DNA of 40,944 nucleotides from Syntrophomonas zehnderi OL-4 (GCF_000983115.1 NZ_CGIH01000032.1:26019-66962); one strand, 5' to 3'. Numbered from the stretch's first letter, positions 25,251 to 33,675 are shown. Notes: generated from the letters alone by a model not told the origin. Made by a program: numbers and translations.

Positions 25251-25375
25251 GTTAACCGGGGACTGCTCAATGATCTCGACCGGTTTTTGATGATTTGCGC
25301 AAAGATGATGACCTGGATGTAGTAATTTTAACCGGCAAAGGTGAAAATTTATTTGGCGGGGCTAATCTTCCCTAG
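25251..25375 (+). pseudogene. Relic of an enoyl-CoA hydratase/isomerase (crotonase) gene
   Basis: In one plus frame VNRGLLNDLDR resembles the crotonase N-terminal pattern NRPxxxNAL. In the next frame, from about 25283, VFDDLRKDDDLDVVILTGKG and then NLFGGANLP-stop match the following crotonase segment (compare ADDNVKAVVIWGG and FAAGGDIK of the intact gene at 39310). The rest of the domain is absent and a frame shift plus a deletion lie between the parts. It is oriented plus, flanked by AT-rich sequence. The fragment is short, so recognition is by pattern and could be coincidence. Confidence 0.45.
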
Positions 25376-25391
25376 TTTAATTTCTTTTAAA

Positions 25392-25412
25392 GTGCGTAAA
25401 TCCGCATCTATA
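25392..25412. repeat. Minimal end module of the modular repeat
   Basis: GTGCGTAAATCCGCATCTATA matches the GCGTAAATCCGCGTCTATTA end module. It lies 8 bases from the stop of the CPBP gene, in the same relative orientation as the other copies. The 25005-25419 gap also contains a hairpin GTCACT/AGTGAC (25079-25097) and another, CCGGTTAA/TTAACCGG (25239-25259). Confidence 0.6.
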
Positions 25413-25419
25413 AAAAACC

Positions 25420-26130
25420 TTATACCAATCCCTTAAATATACTCAAGTAAACGGCCAGAGCCATGGTGCCGTTCCAGATTCCATGAGCAACGGCAGGAAC
25501 CCAAATGCTCCCGGTCTTTTCATATATATAGCACAATACGGCACCGCCGATGGAAAGAGGCAAAGCCCGCCATAAATCCCAATGCGCCAGTCCGAAAATC
25601 AAACCGGCTCCAATGGCTCCCCAAAAAGGGCCCAGATATTCTCTGAATACCGGGTAGACCATACCCCGATAAAAAATTTCTTCGGAGATCGGTGCCAGGA
25701 CGACCCCGGCTAAAAAAACGGGTATAAAAACCGGTAAATTACCCGCTGATCGCAGCATTTCTTCATAATACTGAGGCGGCAATTCCGGTTGAAACTGTTT
25801 TATAAACGCCCCCAAAAAAACGACCAGAATGACTAATAAAACTCCGCCTAGCACGCCGTATTCCAGGTAGTTATTGGGATGGGTGCTTTTTATTCCTAAA
25901 TCAGACCAACTGCCCTGTGCCACCACTACTGCCATAATATATACCAAACCAATGGTAGCTAGGAACTGAAGCAGGAAAGCAAAAAGGAAAAAACCAATAT
26001 CACCCAGACCAAATCCTGCAGCTATCTGAGGTATGTTGCTGCCCAGCAGGGATACTATTATACCTGTACCTAAAATGCCCAGATAGACAATGATAATATC
26101 CAGGAAACCCCAACGTGGTTTGGCAACCAT
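25420..26130 (-). CDS. CPBP-family intramembrane metalloprotease
   Basis: ABI/CPBP (type II CAAX prenyl endopeptidase-like) membrane protein, 236 residues with six or more hydrophobic helices. Active-site motifs: EEIFYRGMVYPVFRE, then FGLAHWDLW, and a third His in VAHGIWNGT. In bacteria these enzymes are linked to signal-peptide processing and stress; the substrate here is unknown. The ATG at 26130 lies seven bases after GGGGG; the upstream ATG at 26157 is less likely. Divergent from the DUF4912 gene. Confidence 0.9.
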   Translation of the reverse strand: MVAKPRWGFLDIIIVYLGILGTGIIVSLLGSNIPQIAAGFGLGDIGFFLFAFLLQFLATIGLVYIMAVVVAQGSWSDLGIKSTHPNNYLEYGVLGGVLLVILVVFLGAFIKQFQPELPPQYYEEMLRSAGNLPVFIPVFLAGVVLAPISEEIFYRGMVYPVFREYLGPFWGAIGAGLIFGLAHWDLWRALPLSIGGAVLCYIYEKTGSIWVPAVAHGIWNGTMALAVYLSIFKGLV

Positions 26131-26303
26131 TAGTAAACCCCCTTCAATGCCTATCATTATACCTTATTCATACCTGGGGGAGCGAATTCAAAAATTCTTA
26201 ATCAAGACATAATCTGCTTATGAATCGACCCTAACGGACATAATAATTAAAATGAAGGCTGCTGAGAAACTTTCAGTTAGTGTCCCGACAAGGAGGTTGA
26301 AAA

Positions 26304-26807
26304 ATGACTCCCGTTTTATTTATCCTTATTGTGTCATCACTGCTCATTATATTGTTGTACTGGGTGCTGTCCACCATCAGGGAAACGGAAAATATTCGCA
26401 CTAAGATTCCCCGCTTTAATTATGAATTAGCGGCGGAATTATCTTCCTACGGAGAAAGTGAGCTCTATCTTCCCCAAGATTCGATAAAATTCATCGGTCA
26501 TAAAAACAACACCTGGTTTGCCTATTGGAATTTAAGCCAGGAAAAACTAGCGCGCACAGCCCAACAACACGATACCATTCCCGATCCCGAGCGGATCGTC
26601 TTAAGACTGTATGAAATCAGCGAATGGCAGCGCTACTTCGACATTGAGGTAAAAAGCATATCTGGTCGGTGCAGATTCGAACTCCAGGCCGGTGTGTCCT
26701 ACTACGTAGTTCTGGGCATGAACGTAAAAAAGCAGTTCATTCCTATGCTAACCTCCCAGACCATAAAAAAGACAACCCCGACAGCCAATGGAAATGATGA
26801 GATTTAA
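26304..26807 (+). CDS. DUF4912-domain protein with N-terminal membrane anchor
   Basis: The 167-residue protein starts with a hydrophobic helix (about 3-24), followed by a DUF4912 domain: NTWFAYWNLSQEKL near residue 70, LRLYEIS, FDIEV, and GVSYYVVLGMN. DUF4912 proteins in Clostridia typically lie near glycan or sporulation genes; no function is proved. AAGGAGG eight bases upstream of the ATG. It ends 43 bases before the large repeat array, whose inverted end module faces it. Confidence 0.8.
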   Translation: MTPVLFILIVSSLLIILLYWVLSTIRETENIRTKIPRFNYELAAELSSYGESELYLPQDSIKFIGHKNNTWFAYWNLSQEKLARTAQQHDTIPDPERIVLRLYEISEWQRYFDIEVKSISGRCRFELQAGVSYYVVLGMNVKKQFIPMLTSQTIKKTTPTANGNDEI

Positions 26808-26849
26808 AAAAATCATTTTATGGCTCTGTTATGCTTTGCCAAATCTTAA

Positions 26850-27566
26850 AATAGACGCGGATTAAATCTGTGTCTAATTAATCCGCGTCTATTAGAAATC
26901 TATTTTCTTACTATATGGTTTGCGATACGGACGGGGAAGCTTTGCTTCCCAACGGAAGCTAAAGCTTCCGCTACAGATATGAACTTCGTTCATAATTAAG
27001 GTTGCACCCTACGGGCACTACTGATGCTCCCTAACGGTCGCTATTAAGGTTGCACCCTACGGGCACTACTGATATGAACTTCGTTCATAATTAAGGTTGC
27101 CCCCTGCGGGCACTACTGATGCTCCCTAACGGTCGCTATTAAGGTTGCACCCTGCGGGGACTACTGATATGAACTTCGTTCATAATTAAGGTTGCTGTGT
27201 AAATCTGTCTTATCTGTGTTATCTGGGTCTATTAAAACTGCGTAAATCCGCGGAAATCCGCGTGATCCGCGTCTATTAGAAATCTATTTCTTACTATATG
27301 GTTTGCGATACGGACGGGGAAGCTTTGCTTCCCAACGGAAGCTAAAGCTTCCGCTACTGATATGAACGTCGTTCATAATTAAGGTTGCACCCTGCGGGCA
27401 CTACTGATATGAACTTCGTTCATAATTAAGGTTGCACCCTGCGGGTACTACTGATATGAACTTCGTTCATAATTAAGGTTGCTGTGTAAATCTGTCTTAT
27501 CTGTGTTATCTGTGTCTATTAAAACCGCGTGAATCCGCGGAAATCCGCGTTACCCGCGTCTATTAA
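26850..27566. repeat. Large modular hairpin-repeat array
   Basis: A 717-bp non-coding array between convergent genes. It opens with a perfect 15-base inverted repeat, AATAGACGCGGATTA (26850-26864) and TAATCCGCGTCTATT (26879-26893). Then come two GGAAGC-type hairpins (26934-26971) and a tandem array (26979-27195) of units alternating 47 and 48 bases: ATGAACTTCGTTCAT or GCTCCCTAACGGTCGC, linker ATTAAGGTTGC, hairpin CCC-TRC-GGG, linker ACTACTGAT. Next follow phased ATCTGT and ATCCGCG words (27196-27280), a second pair of GGAAGC hairpins (27314-27355), three more 47-base units from 27362, and a final set of phased words ending GCGTCTATTAAC. No open frame has a ribosome site. Confidence 0.9.
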
Positions 27567-27570
27567 CTTA

Positions 27571-28002
27571 TTAAAAGAACAGTAAGGTAACCAGAACCAG
27601 CAGGCTGTGGGTAAAAAACAGAATTGCACTCATCCGCTCCATGCCCCAGTTGAAAAGCTGGGAAATCATCGTTTGCCCGGCAAAAAAACGCCGAAAACTG
27701 ACGGCCGTTGACGCAAGATGAAACGTTTCCACCCCAGCCAGCAGGGCAGTGAAAAACTGTATAAAGGGATTTTTTATGACCAATAGAACCAATATAAAAT
27801 AGGTCAGCTCCAGCAATACGGAAAAAAAATACATTGCCCATAGTTGCCCCTTGCTGGATCTTCCCTGCTGCACCATCCATTGGGTCATGGATTTCAATAA
27901 TTCTATTTCAAAGTCCTGGGGCTTGCCCTTTATAATACGTATAAAATATAACGAATATAGAAAAAGCAAAATCCCGGCAAATATTCCCAGGGCCAAGATC
28001 AT
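27571..28002 (-). CDS. Small integral membrane protein, unknown function
   Basis: The 143-residue protein has about four hydrophobic segments (roughly 2-22, 54-76, 80-98 and 122-143) and a basic cytosolic loop around RIIKGKPQDFEIELLKSMTQ. I do not recognise a family. The ATG at 28002 has only a weak site (AAAGG, far upstream). Its length and the uninterrupted hydrophobic pattern support a real gene. Its 3' end abuts the repeat array. About 110 bases downstream of the deoxynucleoside kinase gene on the same strand. Confidence 0.7.
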   Translation of the reverse strand: MILALGIFAGILLFLYSLYFIRIIKGKPQDFEIELLKSMTQWMVQQGRSSKGQLWAMYFFSVLLELTYFILVLLVIKNPFIQFFTALLAGVETFHLASTAVSFRRFFAGQTMISQLFNWGMERMSAILFFTHSLLVLVTLLFF

Positions 28003-28116
28003 ACCGACAACAACCTTTCTTTAAAATAGCAGGGGCCTTACGGCTTAACCTGTCTTCGTAAATTATCTTATCACTTTAAAAAACGTTTAAAATGCCGCCA
28101 GAGATTAACCCTTATT

Positions 28117-28764
28117 TTAAAGGATCAACTCGGTTCTTTCCAGGGAGCGTATGGTATCTTTGATTTTTTCCATGACATATTCACGGTCTTCCTGGATATG
28201 CACATAATCAAGTTTTTCCACTTCCAAAACTAATAATTTAGCCAGATTAAAATCTTTGTAATTATCCTCATAGTATTTATTGAGCAGATCCCAGTATTCC
28301 CTTTCAACTTCTATCTCATCAGGCCGACCCCGTTTGTGGATTCGACGGATGGCCTCATCGGTGGGCACTTTTAAATAAACCAGCAACCGCGGTGGATTTA
28401 CATGTTCCAGCATAGTATTTAAAAGGTTGTTATAAACCGCATATTCTTCAGGGCTTAAGTAACCATGTTCCAGATACATACGGGCAAATATACGATCTGA
28501 ATAAATGGAGCGATCCATCACGGCTTGTCCCACCTTCATAGCCTGCTGGTACTGTTTAAAGCGGTTGGTTAGAAAGTTCGTCTGCATAGGGAAAGCCCAT
28601 TTCTCACGGTCATAAAAAAATTTGTGCAAAAGCCGGTTTTCATCCTCAAACATCTCACTAAATGGTTTTAAGTGAAGCTCCTCACAGATAATCTTTACCA
28701 GGCTGGATTTTCCAACTCCAGTTACACCATCCACCACAATCTCTACTCTGTTCCCGTTATGCAA
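28117..28764 (-). CDS. Deoxynucleoside kinase (dGK/dAK-like)
   Basis: Phosphorylates a deoxynucleoside for salvage. The P-loop GVTGVGKSS lies at 13-21, the DRS motif in DRSIYSD (84-90), and the lid region carries RIHKRGRPDEIEVEREYW. The 215-residue length suits the dNK family that includes Bacillus Dgk and Dck. Substrate preference cannot be set by eye. TTG start with GGGG eight bases before it. Lies downstream of spoVR on the same strand. Confidence 0.9.
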   Translation of the reverse strand: MHNGNRVEIVVDGVTGVGKSSLVKIICEELHLKPFSEMFEDENRLLHKFFYDREKWAFPMQTNFLTNRFKQYQQAMKVGQAVMDRSIYSDRIFARMYLEHGYLSPEEYAVYNNLLNTMLEHVNPPRLLVYLKVPTDEAIRRIHKRGRPDEIEVEREYWDLLNKYYEDNYKDFNLAKLLVLEVEKLDYVHIQEDREYVMEKIKDTIRSLERTELIL

Positions 28765-28884
28765 AGTTTATACCCCTTCCCCCGGTGCTTGATACTGCAT
28801 AGTATTCTCTACTTGTTATTATACTCCTACCTTAAACTATAAATCCATGATCAACCGCAGGGCAGTAAAGATACCGCTTTCAAC

Positions 28885-30243
28885 TCAGGGCTCTGCTTCC
28901 AGGATTTGACCGGTATTGCGTACCTGGGTTTTCAGACGGACTTTGCCCCCCCATAATTGGGCGATGTATTTTAGCGTTTCATGGGCGTATTTGATTTGCA
29001 ATTCTTTTCCTTCCCATTCATGTTCCAAGCAGAGCAGATTTTCTCCCTTTTTTACCTCGATTACTCTTATGTTAGGAACCATCCCCAGCCCAACCTGATT
29101 TGCCAAAGTATCCCGGATTTGCTGCCAACCGCTTTCATCAGCCACCTCACTTATCAGATAATCGCGGTTGTTCTTCCGATATTCAAATAGATTTAACCGG
29201 CGACATAATTCTTCTGTCAAATAGCGGCGAATAAAGGAGGCATCGCGCTCCAGTTCCCGCACTTGAAAAATAAAGTTGGGATTATCCCGATGTTTTTCGG
29301 CCAGATCATTAAAAATAGCAAACCCAATCTGGTAAGGATTAAGACTGCCCTCGTGGGGCCTTATAACCCGGTTGTGCCAAGTCATAAATTCCAGATACAG
29401 CCCCTGGGGCAGTTCCAACTGTTTGAGCAAATGGTAATGCCAAAAGCTGGCCCAGCCCTCATTCATTATCTTGGTCTCAATCTGCGGCAGGAAGTAAAAG
29501 GATTCCTCCCGCACTATCTGCAAAATATCCTTTTCCCATTCCTTCAGGGGGGCATAGCGAGCCAAAAACCACAGAATATCTTCCTCCGGCTGCAGAGGAA
29601 TAGCATTAAGATCAGGCGGCTGGATATTGGCGGGGGGGTTGAGCAGGGGGTGCTCCTGCGAGGGTGGCAGCGCTTTTTTAAGGAGCCTCTCCTTTATTTC
29701 GGCTTCATTTAAACGTTTCTCCCCTACCTGGCGATATACCTGCAGCCGCAAAGCGTGGGCCGCATCCAGGATACGTTCCACCTTGACATAGCCGATGCCG
29801 GGATCACTAACATAGCTTCGTATTCTTTGACCATGGGACTTAAACATCTCCAGCGCCAGATCAGCCCGGGTTCCATCCCGAAACATTCGGTTATTGCGAA
29901 AAAAATCATTATGTCCATAAACATGAGCCATGGTAAGGATTTGCAAAAGCAGGGTATTATCTTTCATCAGATATGCCAGACAGGGGTTGGTGTTAATCAC
30001 CATCTCATAAGGCAGACCGGTGAGATTATAACGATAGAAGGTTTTTTTACGCTCGTAAGCTTTGCCGAAACTCCAATGCGGATAGCGGGCCGGCATGCCC
30101 AGATAAGCCTCATAGTTGATCATTTCTTCGTAATCACAGATTTCAAACTCCTGGGGATAAGGGATAAGACCATTCTCCTTTACCAGAGCTTCGATCTGCT
30201 CATCCCATTTTTTTAATTCCTGCAGACTATATTCGCGGCTCAT
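28885..30243 (-). CDS. spoVR: SpoVR family protein
   Basis: In B. subtilis SpoVR affects spore cortex; in other bacteria the YcgB homologue is part of a stress-starvation trio with PrkA and YhbH/YeaH. Recognisable: GMPARYPHWSFGKAYE, HVYGHNDFFRNNRMF (a His/Asn-rich putative metal site), NEGWASFWHYHLL and LNPYQIGFAIFND. Length 452 fits. The ATG at 30243 lies six bases after GGAGG and overlaps the yhbH end by 17 bases, so the three genes form one unit. An upstream in-frame start at 30264 lacks a ribosome site. Confidence 0.95.
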   Translation of the reverse strand: MSREYSLQELKKWDEQIEALVKENGLIPYPQEFEICDYEEMINYEAYLGMPARYPHWSFGKAYERKKTFYRYNLTGLPYEMVINTNPCLAYLMKDNTLLLQILTMAHVYGHNDFFRNNRMFRDGTRADLALEMFKSHGQRIRSYVSDPGIGYVKVERILDAAHALRLQVYRQVGEKRLNEAEIKERLLKKALPPSQEHPLLNPPANIQPPDLNAIPLQPEEDILWFLARYAPLKEWEKDILQIVREESFYFLPQIETKIMNEGWASFWHYHLLKQLELPQGLYLEFMTWHNRVIRPHEGSLNPYQIGFAIFNDLAEKHRDNPNFIFQVRELERDASFIRRYLTEELCRRLNLFEYRKNNRDYLISEVADESGWQQIRDTLANQVGLGMVPNIRVIEVKKGENLLCLEHEWEGKELQIKYAHETLKYIAQLWGGKVRLKTQVRNTGQILEAEP

Positions 30244-31420
30244 CCCTGCCCTCCTTTTCTGCAATAGTCAAAAGTTTTTTAAAAGCCGGCCAGATATCTT
30301 CCTTGCTCCCCATTTTAACCGACAGGAAATTACGCACCTTTATTTCTTTTTCGAAGATTTCAGACATGGTTTCACCCGGAGTCCAGGTAGAGACTATCTC
30401 TCCATAGCCAAATAAATTACATATACCGCAAAGTTCGCCGGCCTTCAGGAGGGCCTTGTCATTGTCTTCAGGCCAGTTGTCGCCATCGCTGCAATGAAAG
30501 GCATAAATATTCCAGATAGCGGGGCTGAAACGTTCCGCTATGATCTCCAGGGCTTTTTCGTAACCGCTGCTGATCATGGTTCCCCCGGATTCGCCGCGAT
30601 GAAAAAAATCATCCTCGTTCACTTCCTTGGCCACAGTAGTATGGTTGATAAAAACGAGCTCCACATTTACATAACGGTAACGAACAAATTGATAGAGCAG
30701 GAAAAAAAAGCTGCGCGCTATGAATTTCTTGCTCAGGTACATAGATCCGGAATTGTCCATTATACAGATCACCACCGCATTGGATTCCGGCCTCAGTTGT
30801 TCCTTAAGCCGCTGATAACGCAGGTCATTTTCACTAAAAGGAAAACGTTCGGGAGGATCAATTATCTCGTCTTGGCCAGACTCAATACGCTGACCGGACT
30901 TCATCCTCTTAATCCGCTCGACCATGGTACGTTTTTTAGCCAGCCGCGGGGGGATGCCCTTGCGTTGAATCCCCCAGCGTTTGTTGCTGCTCTCGGTCTC
31001 CAGCAGGGATAGCTTCTTCCTTTCCATAAAAGGCAGGTTTAAATCTTCAAAAAGGTAGTTTACCAGCTCTTCCAGGGTGATTTCGGTTTCATAGATCTCA
31101 TCACCTTCACCTTGCCCAGCTCCATCTCCAGAGCCGGACATTCGTTTATCCCCCACCCCGGAAATACGCTGCCCGCGTTTTTCTTCTCCCTTGCCGGCCG
31201 CTACCCCAGGACGGTTCTCACCATAGATAAACTGGTATTCTTTCAATCCCCGAATCGGTATTTTGAAGATTTTCCCCTGGTTTTGCCCAATAATACTTTC
31301 CTCAGCAATGATATTGCCTAGATTGCGTTTGATTACCTCCTCAACCAGACGGCGGTGGCGGCTGCGATCCTCCGCGCTGCGATCCCGGCCACCCCGCTTT
31401 TGTTCACGAAATATTGCCAT
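30227..31420 (-). CDS. yhbH: DUF444 von Willebrand A protein (YhbH/YeaH family)
   Basis: The 397-residue protein starts MAIFREQKRGGRDRS, with a disordered Gly/Lys-rich middle (about 85-120), and a C-terminal VWA-like domain with MIDAS motif MDNSGSM and SGGTMISSGYEKAL, as in the YhbH/YeaH family. It is required for sporulation in Bacillus and cooperates with PrkA in stress survival. ATG with AAGGTG six bases upstream, right after the prkA stop (11 bases); an in-frame ATG at 31459 lies within prkA and is unlikely. Confidence 0.93.
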   Translation of the reverse strand: MAIFREQKRGGRDRSAEDRSRHRRLVEEVIKRNLGNIIAEESIIGQNQGKIFKIPIRGLKEYQFIYGENRPGVAAGKGEEKRGQRISGVGDKRMSGSGDGAGQGEGDEIYETEITLEELVNYLFEDLNLPFMERKKLSLLETESSNKRWGIQRKGIPPRLAKKRTMVERIKRMKSGQRIESGQDEIIDPPERFPFSENDLRYQRLKEQLRPESNAVVICIMDNSGSMYLSKKFIARSFFFLLYQFVRYRYVNVELVFINHTTVAKEVNEDDFFHRGESGGTMISSGYEKALEIIAERFSPAIWNIYAFHCSDGDNWPEDNDKALLKAGELCGICNLFGYGEIVSTWTPGETMSEIFEKEIKVRNFLSVKMGSKEDIWPAFKKLLTIAEKEGRDEPRI

Positions 31421-31430
31421 ACGGTTCACC

Positions 31431-33359
31431 TTAATCCTTCCACAGATTATTAGCGGCATATTTTAAGATGACATTACAGCAGTGGTCACAATATCCGTTG
31501 TTTTTCATGGCTTCCACCATGGCATCATATTTCTGGCTCTGCTCCGGATCGCGTACCCGGGCCTGGGTAACCACCCGTGATAATTCACGCACCGAGGCGA
31601 TAAGCTTCTTTTCGATCGCCTCTTTCAAAGGCTCGTAGCTTTTAAAATCTATTTTGCTGCGGTTGCGCAGCAAGGCAAACATATAGGCTGTCACATCACT
31701 GCGAAATCCTTTGGCCGCCGTCCCGGTGATTCCAAGCTGGGTTTCGATGGACTCCAGGAATTTTTCATCCGGCTCCAATTCTTCCCCGGTATTTTTATCC
31801 TTTAGCCGGGTTTTGTTAACATAGGCTTCGGCATGATCCAGATAATTGTTAAATAGAGTCTCGGCCTGTTCCTGATATCCATGGATAAATGCCCGGGTTA
31901 CTTCTTTTTCCAGAATGCGGTTGTATTCCATTTTCAAGGTTTCCTGGATCAAACCCAACAGCTTTTTCTTTTCTTCATCACTCATATCGGTAGAGCGCAC
32001 TGCTTTAATCAGAGATTCCATGACCAAGATCGGGTTTATGCAATCACTATGGGCTTCAGACAATGCGTTATCAATCGCTTTCATTATAAAGCGGGTGGAA
32101 ACACCGGATAGTCCTTCCTTGTAGGATTCATCCCGCAATTCCTGGATATCGACTTTCTTGGTGGAATCCTTTTCTACAATCTCCTCCCCGTTGTAAATCC
32201 GCATCTTGGTAAGGCTATCCACTTTGTTGGACGGACTTAAACGGCTCATAATCGCAAACATGGAAGCAATCTCAATCGTATGCGGAGCAATATGGGCTTT
32301 AAAATTACTTTTCTTTAAGATTTTTTGATAGATTTTTACTTCCTGATCCAGTTCCAGGCAGTAGGGTACTTCTATTTTGACAATCCGATCCAAAATGGCT
32401 TCATTGGTATGATCTGATTTGAATTTATTCCACTCGGCTTCATTGGAATGAGCCAGGATAATCCCGTCAAAATAAATCATAGGGCCTTTACCTGGGGAAG
32501 GAATGGATTTCTCCTGGGTGGCGGTAATAATGGTATGCAGATATTCCACGTCATTTTTAAATATCTCAATAAATTCCACTAATCCTCGGTTTCCTGCATT
32601 AAAAGCCCCATTTAACGATAAAACCCGAGGATCATCTTCGGGGTATAAATCCATTTTGGATATATCAACCGAGCCGACCAGAACCGAAGCATCTTGATTA
32701 TTGGGATCTACCGGGGGCACTACGGCTATGCCTTGGCGGCCGCGTATGGAGAAATCCACCGTTTGTACCGGAAAGCGCTCATATTCCCCCCCATATTCGT
32801 GAATCAATCTGTAACGACAGACCGGGCACAGATCACCTTCTATCCTGACACCCAGTAATTCCTCGAACTGTCTTCGCAAATGCTTGGGGATAAGATGCAA
32901 GGGTTCTTCGCGCATAGGGCAGCCTTTCAGACCAAAAATAGGATTGCTGCTTTCCAGAGCCCTTTTAAGCGCTTCCATAATAGAAGATTTGCCTGAACCC
33001 ACCGGCCCCACCAGGTACAATACCTGCCGTGATTCTTCGCCGCGCATGGTAGCAGAATGAAAATAGCGAATGATATCCATGATAACTTTATCAATACCGA
33101 AAAAATCAAACTCAAAAAATTTATATCTTTTTATGGTGTCATTACCGTAGATTCTGCGCAGGCGGGGGTGATCTTCGGTCTTGATAATTTCTACTCCGGG
33201 CTCGGCTAAAAGCCCGTACATGCGTTCATGAGCCAGCATGGCAAGCTGGGGTTTTTCTCTGATAATCTCCAGATAATCAAGGAGGGTTCCCTCCCAGAGT
33301 TTGTGCTTCCTTTCCTGCCTGTCTTTTTGTATAATGGCTTGAAAGTTATTTGTCACCAT
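31431..33359 (-). CDS. prkA: PrkA family serine protein kinase / AAA+ protein
   Basis: A 642-residue protein with an N-terminal AAA+ part holding Walker A GPVGSGKSS (118-126) and Walker B-like IYFDGIILAHSNEAEW, and the C-terminal PrkA domain. It contains two Cys pairs, CPVCRYRL and CDHCCN. PrkA (YeaG) controls sporulation entry through sigma-K-related genes in Bacillus and nitrogen stress in E. coli. ATG at 33359 with GGAGG four bases upstream; GTG three bases later is an alternative. First gene of prkA-yhbH-spoVR. Confidence 0.95.
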   Translation of the reverse strand: MVTNNFQAIIQKDRQERKHKLWEGTLLDYLEIIREKPQLAMLAHERMYGLLAEPGVEIIKTEDHPRLRRIYGNDTIKRYKFFEFDFFGIDKVIMDIIRYFHSATMRGEESRQVLYLVGPVGSGKSSIMEALKRALESSNPIFGLKGCPMREEPLHLIPKHLRRQFEELLGVRIEGDLCPVCRYRLIHEYGGEYERFPVQTVDFSIRGRQGIAVVPPVDPNNQDASVLVGSVDISKMDLYPEDDPRVLSLNGAFNAGNRGLVEFIEIFKNDVEYLHTIITATQEKSIPSPGKGPMIYFDGIILAHSNEAEWNKFKSDHTNEAILDRIVKIEVPYCLELDQEVKIYQKILKKSNFKAHIAPHTIEIASMFAIMSRLSPSNKVDSLTKMRIYNGEEIVEKDSTKKVDIQELRDESYKEGLSGVSTRFIMKAIDNALSEAHSDCINPILVMESLIKAVRSTDMSDEEKKKLLGLIQETLKMEYNRILEKEVTRAFIHGYQEQAETLFNNYLDHAEAYVNKTRLKDKNTGEELEPDEKFLESIETQLGITGTAAKGFRSDVTAYMFALLRNRSKIDFKSYEPLKEAIEKKLIASVRELSRVVTQARVRDPEQSQKYDAMVEAMKNNGYCDHCCNVILKYAANNLWKD

Positions 33360-33675
33360 CGTCCCTCCTTTTTTAAAGCCTGCATACAGGGTTTTTGAAA
33401 ACTGCATTGAGTAATAATATATATATGCGGTCATGACGTTTTTTTGTTCGCCAACTTTGCTATAATATTTGGTTTTTATGGTATTATTTGCTGGAATATA
33501 CGGGTGATACTATTTACAAATGAACCGGTGTGATAATCAAGAGCTTAAAGAAGAAATGGTTATCTCCAATTTTTCCCAAAGAAATGCTCCCATAAGTTCC
33601 GGTGCCGTAGTTGGTCATATTTGGGTTTCAGGTTGGTTTGGGTTATAATGCAACCAAAAGGAGGGGGGATAGGGG
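33360..33675. other. Divergent regulatory gap between prkA and birA
   Basis: Contains two outward promoters. On plus, one candidate is listed separately. On minus no confident sigma-A pair was found; an AT-rich ATATATATATTATT run near 33410-33423 lies just ahead of prkA. A sporulation-sigma promoter is possible but I cannot define one. Confidence 0.4.
33621..33649 (+). promoter_or_regulatory. Candidate promoter of birA
   Basis: TTGGGT (33621-33626) and TATAAT (33644-33649) are 17 bases apart, with AAAGGAGGGGGG following before the ATG at 33676. The -10 is perfect, the -35 moderate. Confidence 0.6.

Noticed and set aside
26156-26161. Promoter of the CPBP gene from a TATAAT on minus
   Set aside because: No -35 at 16-19 bases; the nearest TTGAAT is 23 bases away.
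26979-27480. CRISPR-like array
   Set aside because: The 47/48-base units have no unique spacers; every segment recurs. No cas genes are near.
29755-30216. 153-codon plus-strand frame opposite spoVR
   Set aside because: Antisense shadow with no recognisable domain.
30494-31012. 172-codon plus-strand frame opposite yhbH
   Set aside because: Lies wholly antisense to a well recognised gene, no ribosome site, no family pattern.
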